64,000 bases of DNA, taken from Gonatopus flavifemur (lineage: Eukaryota > Arthropoda > Insecta > Hymenoptera > Dryinidae). The position numbers were made by a program, and so were the translations under genes. The DNA lies in NCBI GenBank assembly GCA_018340375.1, contig JAFFJZ010000010.1:12772001-12836000 (forward strand). The letters are read 5' to 3'. Positions 55,596 to 64,000 of this stretch are shown one piece after another. Each line of letters starts with the position of its first letter. Positions within the stretch are counted from its first letter, which is position 1. The notes under the pieces are model-generated. The model did no database searches. It saw nothing but the letters and a program-made list of their open reading frames with translations, and was not told the DNA's origin.

Positions 55596-56064
55596 CCCTG
55601 GTAAAAAAACCGGATAGGAAACCGGATGAAACCCGGATGATAATCCTGATGGTAATCCGGATGATAATCCGACTCAAACCCGGATGAAATTCCCGGGATT
55701 CCATCCGGGTGTATCCGGGCGCGTATACGGGTTTTGCGGTGATCCTTTATCCGGTTCCATCTGGATCCCATCCGGGTTTTGGGACAAGATATTTTTTTGA
55801 ATCTCAAATAAAACCCGAACAAGAAGACGAATGAATTCTATCCAAATTTCGTGTAGAGTTTCGAAAAATATTCCGTATTAAAATCCGGATAGGGTCCGGA
55901 TGAAACCGGATGAAGAATCACCGCAAAAACCGTATACGCGCCCGGATACACCCGGATGGAATCCCGGAAATTTCATCCGGGTGTGAGTCGGGTTCCCATC
56001 CGGGTTTGAGCCGGGTTCCCATCCAGGTTTGAGCCGGGTTCCCATCCGGTTTTTTTTACCAGGG
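55596..56064. mobile_element. CCCTGGTAAAA element, CCGGATGA-word core
   Basis: 469 bp; the ends CCCTGGTAAAAAAACCGGAT and CCGGTTTTTTTTACCAGGG are flanked by AG (55594-55595, 56065-56066). The core is a degenerate string of ACCCGGATGA, AATCCGGATGATAATCC and GAGCCGGGTTCCCATCC words, direct then inverted. Close relative of 9466-10033. Confidence 0.88.
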
Positions 56065-56069
56065 AGAGT

Positions 56070-56410
56070 TACCATCGGAGCACGTTCTCTTGCACTAAAA
56101 TACTCGAAACTGAGTTCATAAAAAAATCTAAAATTTTCAGGGATGATTCCTTGACACTTCATCTAGGCCTGTACAGAGCCTGAATTTTGAATTTCGGAAA
56201 AAAAGTTTGTGGTACTGACTGAGGGAAGAATATTCCTTCAAAATTCAAAATCTGGGCTCTGTACAGCAGTAGATAAAGGATTGAAGATTAATTCCTGAAA
56301 ATTTCATACTTCTTCATGAATTCAGTTCAGAGTATTCTTGCCGAGAAAATGTTTACTCAGTCGGTGATTTCGTATGGTGGGTTGCATCAGCGGGGATCGC
56401 TGGTATCCCC
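56070..56410. mobile_element. Copy of the TTAA-flanked GGGATACCAGCG family
   Basis: It contains AATTTTCAGGGATGATTCC and CAAAATTCAAAATCTGGGC, shared with 27721-28306, and ends CGCTGGTATCCCC at TTAA (56411-56414). The left end is not clear. Confidence 0.6.
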
Positions 56411-56429
56411 TTAAGACCGGTTATTCGGT

Positions 56430-56475
56430 CAGGTGATGGATGAAGTAGGTAGGTTCGAATCCCTTTCAAGGAATG
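56430..56475 (+). other. tRNA-like B-box stretch
   Basis: GGTTCGAATCCC at about 56451-56462 is a near-perfect Pol III B box, preceded by GGTCAGGTGATGGATGAAG. No matching acceptor stem was seen. Probably a tRNA-derived remnant, not a functional tRNA. Confidence 0.35.
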
Positions 56476-56559
56476 AAAATTTCTCAGACAAGAAAAGCAT
56501 ATCTGAAATACTAACCAACAGGAAGTCCAGTAAAATTCCGAGAAGAGTCTTTTTATAAC

Positions 56560-56689
56560 TATTTTTGCATTGTTATTTTTTACGGCACCTTGAATATACC
56601 GTAAAGGGATTTTAAACGTATCTTAGAGATAACTTTGAGATGTCTTGAAGATATCTTGGAGATAACTTTGAGATATCTTGAAGATATCC
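56560..56689. repeat. AGATATCTT-word tract
   Basis: Tandem-like AGATATCTTGAAGATATCTT and AGATAACTTTGAG words. The same vocabulary appears at 60037-60125, 60640-60740, 62610-62805 and 63770-63830, that is, around inserted elements, so these are probably pieces of one interrupted word-core family. Confidence 0.6.
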
Positions 56690-56989
56690 CTCGTGGAAAT
56701 ATATCTACGCCAAATTACGCCAAAAAGTACGAATAATTACGCGGAATTGGGCTTACCTGCATGGCATAAAAAGTTGTAAAATAACGTAGAAAAATATACG
56801 AGGTTTAATGCAGAAGTACGCCAGACTACGACACGGGGCTGGAAGAGCGTAATTTTGGAGTAGTCAGGAGTATAAACGACAAAAAATGATCATGTGTTTG
56901 AGTGCAAGTATGAAGAATATAAGAATATTCAAGAATACGATGACACCGATTTCACCGAGGGACGGGCTTGTGCGTAGAATTTAGTAGAA

Positions 56990-57475
56990 AGCTCGGGTTT
57001 CTACAATTTCTTACGAATTTTTACAACCGTGTAGGAACCTTGAAAACTTTTCACCACGGAAACGTGAACGTGAAGCAGATTGATTGAGAACTACGAATTC
57101 CTACAAACAAGCAAGATATTTGATACTGAGATTTCTCGTTCGTCCCGTCGCGAAGACATTTTTTAGAACTTTCTTTTGATAATTTCCATCTTATACGTAT
57201 TCCCGAGAATTTTTACGACACAGTTGGGACTTTGAGAGCTTTCCACAACGGGACGCCAACATGAAAAAAACTGCGTGGAAACTACAAATTTCTACAAAAA
57301 AACTAATTCATCATTATCGCTCTCAGTTGTACTTTGTCCCACTGCACTGACATACTTGTCCGTACATTCTCTCAGAAAATTCCATTTTCTACGCATTTCC
57401 AAGAATTTTCACGACCCAGTCGGGACTTTGAGAACTTTTCACGGCGAAACGCGAACATGAAACCCATTGAACATC
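56990..57475. repeat. Tandem repeat of about 190 bp, GCATTTCCAAGAATTTCTACGAC
   Basis: Units share AACTACGAATTTCTACAAA, TTTTCTACGCATTTCCAAG and GTCGGGACTTTGAGAACTTT. Three units are read here and a further unit lies at 58546-58700, beyond the inserted palindrome, showing the array was split. Confidence 0.65.
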
Positions 57476-57488
57476 TATGGGAGGAAGA

Positions 57489-58310
57489 GCTCTGTCAATG
57501 TTATCATATGGATATCTGAATGGTATCATTTTTCTGAGATCTCAGAAAAAAAATCCTCTTAAAGATTTCGTTGAGATAACATTCTGGCAATCTCTTATTC
57601 TCCTTAGAAATCGACGCATCTGATAACATCCTGATATCTTCATGTTAACCTTCTGCAAGGTCTATCTGACTTCTTACACATATTTCCCAGTGAACAATAT
57701 GTTATCATCCAGAGCTTTTAAGATCTCTTAAATATGTGTGAGAGGTCAGATAGACCTTTCAGAAAGTTAACAAACATAAAGATATCAGAATGTTATCAGT
57801 TGCGTTGATTTCTGAGGAAAATAAGTAGTGTTGCCGCGATATTATCGTCGATAATTGAGGAATGATCGGTTATCTCAATTCTTACACGTTCCTATGGAAT
57901 ATATAATCCACGAATCTTCGATTAGGCTCATGATGATACGGAATAATGAATGATCCCAGACTTGTACACAAAATAAACCAAGATATGCTACCATTTATCG
58001 TTACGATATATCGATAATTATCGTTACGATAGTGTAAGCATATTTTGATTTATTTTGTTTAAAAGACCAAGATGATCCATTATCCCGTTTCATTTCGTGC
58101 ACAGTCGAAGATCTACGCGTTAAAAGTTCCATGAAAACCTGTCAAAATTAAGATAATCGATTATTTCTGAATTTCGACGATAATATCGCGGCAACACTAA
58201 AAATAAGAGATTGCCAGAATGTTATCCAAACGAACTCTTTGAGAGGATTTTTTTCTGAGATCTCAGAAAAATGATACCATTCAGATATCAATATGATAAC
58301 ATTGACAGAG
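57489..58310. mobile_element. Palindrome TGTCAATGTTATCAT with nested hAT element
   Basis: TGTCAATGTTATCATATGG, then TCTGAATGGTATCATTTTTC, is mirrored by GAAAAATGATACCATTCAGA and ATATGATAACATTGACA. The inner arms share GATAACAT and GGTCTATCTGAC with their inverses. The right arm is split by 57836-58199. The central phrase CCCAGTGAACAATATG recurs inverted outside the element at 58526-58544. Confidence 0.75.
57836..58199. mobile_element. hAT-type element TAGTGTTGCCGCG
   Basis: 364 bp; the ends TAGTGTTGCCGCGATATTAT and ATAATATCGCGGCAACACTA are flanked by a perfect 8-bp duplication AAAATAAG (57828-57835, 58200-58207). The core has ATCGATAATTATCG-type words. Confidence 0.9.
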
Positions 58311-58316
58311 TTCTTT

Positions 58317-58447
58317 TCCTGGTGAAAATGAAGTGTTACACTGTAGTTACAGTGCAATGCGAGGTTCATCCGAATGTACCCGGAGTGGTGTTTCGCGCCG
58401 TGGAATGCATCGCAAATGTATTTTGTTACACTTCGTTTTTACCAGGG
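58317..58447. mobile_element. Short CCTGGTGAAAATGAAG element
   Basis: 131 bp; ends TCCTGGTGAAAATGAAGTG and ACTTCGTTTTTACCAGGG, flanked by TT (58315-58316, 58448-58449). Deleted member of the GAAGCG subfamily. Confidence 0.8.
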
Positions 58448-58870
58448 TTCACAAAACCTCTTAAAGATTTCTTCCTCTTAAGAGTGTTCACTGGGTTAGG
58501 AGATCTTCGAGAGTTCCGGATGATAACATATTGTTCACTGGGAACTAACTGCTGGAAACTACCGATTTCTACGAAACACTAAGATCATCATCGGTATAAG
58601 TGTTCGCTCGTCCCACTGCACTGACGTACTCATCCGTAGATCCTCTTAGAAAATTCCATTTTCTACGCATTTCCAAGAATTTCTACGACTGAGTGGGGAC
58701 TTCGAGAAAGCAGTATAATCCTTCTCATCGATGTAAAGTACTTATACTTGAAAAGGCGTAGTTTTTCGTAATTTTGTAGTTTTTAATTTTGGCCTAGGTT
58801 GTTGTAAAAGACAGTAATTTTCACCCATTCTTAAAATTATAACTTGAAAAGGCATAAACTGTTGTAATTA

Positions 58871-59373
58871 CCCAAAGGGAACATGAAGCTCCGACGAACG
58901 TTCAGAATAGATCATGATAGATCAGACTGAAGCTCCGTTGGAGCTCAAGTTTAGATTCGGAAACGTTCGACGAAGGTCCGATGAACGTTGAAATGTCCGC
59001 TTGAAAATAGCTTGAATGAAGGTTCATAGAACGTTTATTAAAGATTCTACGAAGATTCATTCAACCTTCAGTTTTTTATGTTTCAGACGGAATTACAATT
59101 ATAGTTAGAAATGCCCCAATCTTTCATTTTTTCGTGGAAAAATATACTTTGAAAAAAACTTTGATCGAAAAATTGCAACTCGAACGAACCTTTAGCAAAC
59201 GTTCGATGAACGTTTTATAAACGTTCATTCAAACTATTTTCCAGTGGACATTTCAACGTTCATCGGACCTTCGTCGAACGTTTACGAATCTAAACTTGAG
59301 CTCCAACAGAGCTTCAGTCTGATCTATCATGATCTATTCTGAACATTTGTCGGAGCTTCATGTTCCCTTCGGG
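58871..59373. mobile_element. CCCGAAG family, diverged 503-bp copy
   Basis: The ends CCCAAAGGGAACATGAAGC and GCTTCATGTTCCCTTCGGG; the arms have AACGTTCGACGAAGGTCC-type words. It is exactly as long (503 bp) as 60128-60630 and 62806-63308 although clearly diverged from them. The flanking dinucleotides are TA and AT, so no exact duplication. Confidence 0.8.
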
Positions 59374-59404
59374 ATTATGTATTATTGCTTTGGGCGTTGA
59401 TTTA

Positions 59405-59543
59405 CACTGTGAAAAAAGCGGTGTCAAAATAATACCAAACGGTGTTAAAATGACACTTTGTTTTGTGGAAATCACCCCATGTAGTGTTAAAAAAACACTA
59501 TTCAGTGTGAATTTTTGCTAGCACCACCAATTTTTTTGCAGTG
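59405..59543. mobile_element. TA-flanked CACTGTGAAAAAA element with GTGTTAAAA core
   Basis: 139 bp between TA dinucleotides (59403-59404, 59544-59545). The ends CACTGTGAAAAAAG and AATTTTTTTGCAGTG; the core repeats GTGTTAAAA/TTTGACACC words. Confidence 0.7.
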
Positions 59544-59632
59544 TACGTAATGAGTGGTAGTTCTGAATAATTTGAAGTATTCGAGCGTGGAAAGTTGTAG
59601 TTTTCTAACTAATGTCGAAGCACTGTAATTTA

Positions 59633-59906
59633 CTCTCTAAATCCTAAAGAGTGAAAAATCATGTGTTTCACTCCACTAAGTCTCAAAAGTGAGCTAGTCG
59701 GCTTCGAGTGGGATTTTCACTCTCTTTGAGTGATCCTCCACTCTTTTGGAGTGAAAAATTCACTCTATAGAATTGGAGTGGCTGTGAGTTTCTAACCTCA
59801 AACCTCAGACTGTCACTCTAGAACAGTGGAAATTTAACTCGAAATTTCGACAGGCTCACTTTTGGCTGGCTGAAGAGTGAAATCTCACTTTAAAAATTTT
59901 AGAGAG
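59633..59906. mobile_element. TA-flanked CTCTCTAAA element with GAGTG/CACTC core
   Basis: The ends CTCTCTAAATCC and ATTTTAGAGAG lie between TA (59631-59632, 59907-59908). The core is dominated by TTTCACTC/GAGTGAAA words. Confidence 0.65.
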
Positions 59907-60127
59907 TACTACGCCAATCTACAGATGTGTTCGAAACAGCGGACTTGGGAGTAGTTTTGGGCGTAATTTGTCGCAGGTTTTGGCGTAAAATGGTGTAGTT
60001 CTTGGCGTACTTGGGCGTAGATATATTTCCACGAGAAATCTTAAAGATATCCCGGATATGTCTAAAATGAGAGTCAGTACAATGATCTTATTCCTATCTT
60101 GCGAAATATTCTCAAAAGACATCTCTA

Positions 60128-60630
60128 CCCGAAGAGAACATGAAGCTTCAGCGAACGTTCAGATCAGATCTGTATAGATCGGATCGAAGGTTCATGAAAG
60201 CTAACTTTTAGATTCACAAACGTTTGACAAAGGTTCTACGGACGTTGAAATGTCCGCCTCGGAATACGTTCAGGAAACATAGATGGAACGTTCGCTGAAG
60301 GTTCATTGAAGGTTTGAGGAAGCTTCACAAAAATATCTATACTTAGATTAATTTACAATAATTTATGTTTATTAATTCATTTATTTTTCGTATAAATTGA
60401 TCAAAATTAATAGAAGTATAGATGTTTTTGTGAAGCTTCGTCAAACCTTCGATGAACCTTCAGCGAACGTTCCATCTATGTTTCCTGAACGTATTTCGAG
60501 GCGGATATTTTAACGTCCGTAGAACCTTCGTCAAACGTTTGTGAATCCAAAAGTTAGCTCTAATGAACCTTCGGCCCGATCTATACACATCTGATCTGAA
60601 CGTTCGCTGAAGCTTCATGTTCTCTTCGGG
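60128..60630. mobile_element. CCCGAAGAGAAC family, 503-bp copy
   Basis: The ends CCCGAAGAGAACATGAAGC and GCTTCATGTTCTCTTCGGG are flanked by TA (60126-60127, 60631-60632). Long arms with AACGTTC/GAACGTT and GAAGGTTC words and an AT-rich loop (about 60330-60425). It is an uninterrupted empty-site reference for the insertion at 54901. Confidence 0.9.
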
Positions 60631-62255
60631 TAAGTTATCCGATTACGTTGCATAAGACATTTTTTATGTATCTCAAAGATAACTACGGAAAAATTTTACG
60701 ATATCTCAAGATCCATTCGGATATCTTCAAGGTTGTTATCATTTCTTTCATTTTTCTGTATCGGTGGAACAACTGGCAACTCTTGCAACAGTACTGCGCC
60801 AGTAGTGTGCCATTTGGCAATTTCCACATGGGCTTCTACGCATGTTCACAGGATACTGTACTCCACCTGGATTTTTGCAATGGGGATCAAAAGTACATAA
60901 ATATTATACAAATAACATGATATTGTCATAAAGTGAAGGTTGAAAAAATAAATTCAGTATATTCAAATCCACATTTCGACGGATTTCATTTATAAAACAT
61001 ACATATATATATATACATCTCGCTAATCATATTGGATAACAATAAAATCGGAAAGATTAACGAATGGATCGTCTTAATTGAGAACATTGAAGGCAGTCGA
61101 TAATAAAACGTTTTCGTTGTAGTATAAAATAAATTGTTGATATTTCAGATTCTAATATTGCCGTTAAAATTCGAACTTTTCAGCTCATATATATCTTTAT
61201 AATATCAAATTCAATATGTTGGCAAAAATATACATCTTCATTCTGTCATAAGACATTGATCATTGTATATATGAACGTGTTTATATGTATCGATATATCT
61301 TTTATATATATGTATATATTCATGTATAACTGACATAATAGGTGGTTGCATATGTATCACTTTTTCAATGGACGTTTTTTTTTGCAATCCGTTTACAACC
61401 TGGCCTTCACTTTCTTGGATTAAAAACAACGCTCACAGCGAATGATCATCCATATGTACACAACAAATATAATTCAAGACGATATTACTCGCATTATCAT
61501 AACTTTGATCGACAAATAAAATTTCTTGGAGGAAAACTATTTAAAATACACTAGAACCTCGCGATGAAGGTTCTTCCCTTTTTTCCTCAACGCATGACAT
61601 GAACCGTTCGAATGAGAAAGAAGGAAAACTGTGTTACGGCGAGGTTGCACTGTATCATTACTGTATTGTTGTATCGAATGACAACGTGTGAAATTACGTA
61701 ATTTGAATCATGATTAAAGTAATATACGTGAAGAGATGAACATGATTTTTGTTAGTTTACACAGTACAGAAGAGTGGCACACGGAGAAAAAAGTATTGCT
61801 GGCGTAACAAGCAGGTCTGTTACTATAGCGCTTACAAAAAAAAACTAGTTGGAAGAGCAAAAAACAATAAAAAAATTTGTTGAAAGAACTAACGTCCTAG
61901 CTGCTGAAGTGAATATTTTTACAAGGACAACAAATTTCTTTGTAGGCGCTGTAGTAGCAAACCATTTTTTTTCCGTGCATGTAACATATTGTGTCTCGCG
62001 TAAAGCTGCAATTATCTTCCTTAGTTGCAAATATCAATTGAGTTCTCCCATGTGAAAAAATTTCATGCGGAAAAAACTTAAGACTGGTGTATTAGAGTCT
62101 GATTTAAATTAAAAAATTTCATATATAATCTATATATAAATAATATACTCGTTTACACATATCAAATATGAAAGACTTGTACATAAATATAAAATACACA
62201 ATTCACGCACTCAATGAAGGTATGAATTCGCAAAAAAAACATATACATATAGCTT
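60631..62255. other. AT-rich DNA with word-tract and satellite fragments
   Basis: Contains AGATATC words (60640-60740), a GCCAGTAGTG fragment related to the 38.9-kb satellite (60775-60900), TA-rich microsatellites (61003-61018, 61300-61320) and the CACGG element below. I see no gene. Confidence 0.45.
61780..61977. mobile_element. CACGGAGAAAAAA...TTTTCCGTG element
   Basis: The ends CACGGAGAAAAAAG and TTTTTTTTCCGTG are flanked by CA on both sides (61778-61779, 61978-61979). The core is non-coding, with GTAGTAGCAA and GTAACAAGCAGG words. Confidence 0.55.
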
Positions 62256-62338
62256 CCCAGACAGCACAAATGATCATTTTGAATTCACGAAAACTTCTGA
62301 AAGAACTTCTTGAACAGTCCTCGTTATGACAGTAAAAA
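62256..62338. mobile_element. Left end of a CCCAGACAGCACAAATG element
   Basis: Nearly identical to the first 83 bp of 31004-31275, then stops after GTTATGACAGTAAAAAT. The right end is absent, so it is a truncated copy. Confidence 0.75.
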
Positions 62339-62384
62339 TTCTCTAAAAACTCTATTAAATTTGGGACACTCTGCTCTAGAGCTG

Positions 62385-62604
62385 TGCGGTTAATCGATTA
62401 TTCGAATGAAACGAATAATTGTTCCCGATTAATTGATTAATCGGTTTTCCAAATAATCGATTATTCGATTAATTCTTTGATTCCGATTAATCATTATTTG
62501 ATTGATGGATAAATCAAAAACAGAATAACCATCGGAAACTGTTGATCAGTCGGTCCATCGATTAATCGGAACGCCGATCAATTAATTGATTAATCGGAAA
62601 CAAC
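62385..62604. repeat. ATTAATCGATTA-word tract
   Basis: Starts near AGCTGTGCGGTTAATCG and consists of GATTAATCG, TAATCGATTATTCG and similar self-complementary words up to ATTAATCGGAAACAACCC. Probably a word-core element with unclear ends. Confidence 0.55.
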
Positions 62605-62805
62605 CCAACAAACAAAAAGATGTCTTAAAACCATGGGAGATGTCTTGGGAGACTTTCGTGGAGATATCTTTTCTACACCTAAAAGATGTCTTACACATCA
62701 AATTCCAACATGTTTCAGATATCTCGAAAAAGTCTTGTGAAAGATCTGTTTTGGATATATGGAATACATCTTCTAGATATCTCAAGATATGCTTTTGATT
62801 CTTTT

Positions 62806-63308
62806 CCCGAAGAGAACATGAAGCTTCAGCGAACGTTCAGATCAGATGTGTATAGATCGGGCCGAAGGTTCATTAGAGCTAACTTTTAGATTCACAAACG
62901 TTTGACAAAGGTTCTACGGACGTTGAAATGTCCGCCTCGAAATACGTTCAGGAAACATAGATGGAACGTTCGCTGAAGGTGCATCGAAGGTTTGACGAAG
63001 CGTTACAAAAATATCTATACTTCGATTAATTTATAATAATTTGTGTTTATTAATTAATTTATTTTTCATATAAATTGATCAAAATTAATATAAGTATAGA
63101 TATTGTTGCGAAGCTTCGTCAAACCTTCAATGAACCTACAGCGAACGTTTCATCTACATTTCCTGGACGTATTTCGAGGCGGACATTTCAACGTTCGTAG
63201 AACCTTTGTCAAACGTTCGTGAATCTAAAAGTTAGCTCTAATGAACCTTCGGCCCGATCTATACACATCTGATCTGAACGTTCGCTGAAGCTTCATGTTC
63301 TCTTCGGG
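62806..63308. mobile_element. CCCGAAGAGAAC family, 503-bp copy
   Basis: The ends CCCGAAGAGAACATGAAGC and GCTTCATGTTCTCTTCGGG are flanked by TT (62804-62805, 63309-63310). It has the same length as 60128-60630 and 58871-59373, and it splits an AGATGTCTT-word tract. Confidence 0.9.
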
Positions 63309-63334
63309 TTAAGATACGTTTTAGATTTTCCCAA

Positions 63335-63759
63335 CCCAGACAGCACAGAAAGTTCTCTGAACGTTTTGAAAACATGCACTTGATTCTGGGTGTTTCGGTC
63401 TCCGGGAAGTAGGTTCTCTAAACATTTAGAGTACCTGCATTTTGGAGGCCCCTAAATACGTTTTCAACACATTCTTTTCATCTACTACTCGCCGTTGTTA
63501 TAATGTTTTTCCAACGTACTTCCATGAAAACTAACCTTTGAACACATGTGTGCAGTTTCGCACAACGTTATGAAAACCTTTACTGAACAGGTCCCCAGAA
63601 CGTCGCACGATGCACATGAATAGAACTAACCGGGACATTTGCACGTACCTGGGACATACATGTGACGTTCTTAGAACATCCTGAGGCGTTATTAGCACGT
63701 CCTCTGTGTAACCAAACACGTTGTCCGAACATTCAAAAGACTTCGCGGTGCTATATGGG
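63335..63759. mobile_element. CCCAGACAGCACAGAAAG element
   Basis: 425 bp; the ends CCCAGACAGCACAGAAAG and GCGGTGCTATATGGG are flanked by AA (63333-63334, 63760-63761). The core has AACGTTTTGAAAACATG and ACGTTCTTAGAAC words and is related to 54901-55016. Confidence 0.8.
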
Positions 63760-63834
63760 AAGGTACTTTTTAAATATCTTCGAGATGTATACTTGAGATG
63801 TCTTCAAGATGTCTTTTTGAAATCATTGAAACAT

Positions 63835-64000
63835 CCCACACAGCACGAAAGGATCACTAATGAGTCCTGAAAAAGGAACATGGCGTAACAATTTTATTGA
63901 TGAGTAACAGATATCATTCAGAAACTCTTTCAAGATGCCTTTCAGAGATACCTTAAATACATGTTTCTGACATTTCTTAATGATGTCTAAAAGATATCAT
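63835..64000. mobile_element. Start of a CCCACACAGCACG element cut by the window end
   Basis: The left end CCCACACAGCACGAAAGG matches the CCCAGAYAGCAC type. Its right end lies beyond 64000 if it is complete. Confidence 0.5.

Larger units (their letters stand above)
56690..60035. mobile_element. Composite element CTCGTGGAAATATATCTACG (3.3 kb)
   Basis: The ends CTCGTGGAAATATATCTACGCC and its exact inverse at 60014-60035, continuing into ACGCCAAAAAGTAC/GTACTTGGGCGT words. Between them are a tandem repeat (56990-57475, 58546-58700) and insertions: the palindrome 57489-58310, the hAT element 57836-58199, and others at 58317-58447, 58871-59373, 59405-59543 and 59633-59906. Confidence 0.7.

Overview
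The window looks like a piece of an arthropod nuclear genome, most probably an insect. It is AT-rich, its genes carry GT-AG introns, and the four recognisable genes have animal orthologs: a neurochondrin, an N-acylneuraminate-9-phosphatase-like HAD hydrolase, a hemomucin/APMAP-type beta-propeller protein with a Thr-rich mucin tail, and the RNA-binding protein TIA1/Rox8. No bacterial or viral genes are visible, and I cannot name the species.

Layout. 1-1021: 5' flank of neurochondrin, holding two short hairpin repeats. 1022-3262: intronless neurochondrin (+). 3263-12582: first large repeat field. 12583-13066 and 20691-20878: two exons of the NANP-like gene (+), separated by a 7.6-kb intron packed with elements; its first exon is not seen. 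20879-33078: second repeat field, including a clear three-layer nest at 29705-30679. 33079-34902: four-exon hemomucin-like gene (+). 34903-44699: mostly unremarkable AT-rich DNA with a degenerate satellite at 38880-39960 and a 1.5-kb CAGGGTGTCTA-type element at 40762-42257. 44700-51226: Rox8/TIA1 (-), three coding exons, with a reverse-transcriptase relic in its 5.2-kb intron. 51227-64000: the densest repeat field, in which elements are stacked and nested almost without gaps.

The genes are unrelated housekeeping or cell-surface loci and do not form an operon or a pathway. The main content by length is non-autonomous DNA transposons. I can sort them by ends and target-site duplications (TSDs): a large clan with ends CCC...GGG and a 2-bp duplication of no fixed sequence (22 of 29 copies show an exact match); hAT-type elements (CAGNG ends, 8-bp TSDs); three elements flanked by 11-12-bp direct repeats, as in Mutator-like elements; TTAA-flanked elements; and a family beginning CAGGGTGTCTA that sits at CAAAA(G). 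No transposase gene was found for any of them.

The most interesting signal is the CCC...GGG clan. Subfamilies with the same ends carry different cores, each built from its own short degenerate 'word' repeated in both orientations (GAAGCG, CCGGATGA, CTCTGAAT, GAATTC, GATCAGGTCC, AACGTTC). One insertion can be compared with two empty sites in paralogous copies, which proves the 2-bp duplication. All reading was by eye, so element ends are reliable where a duplication is stated and approximate elsewhere.
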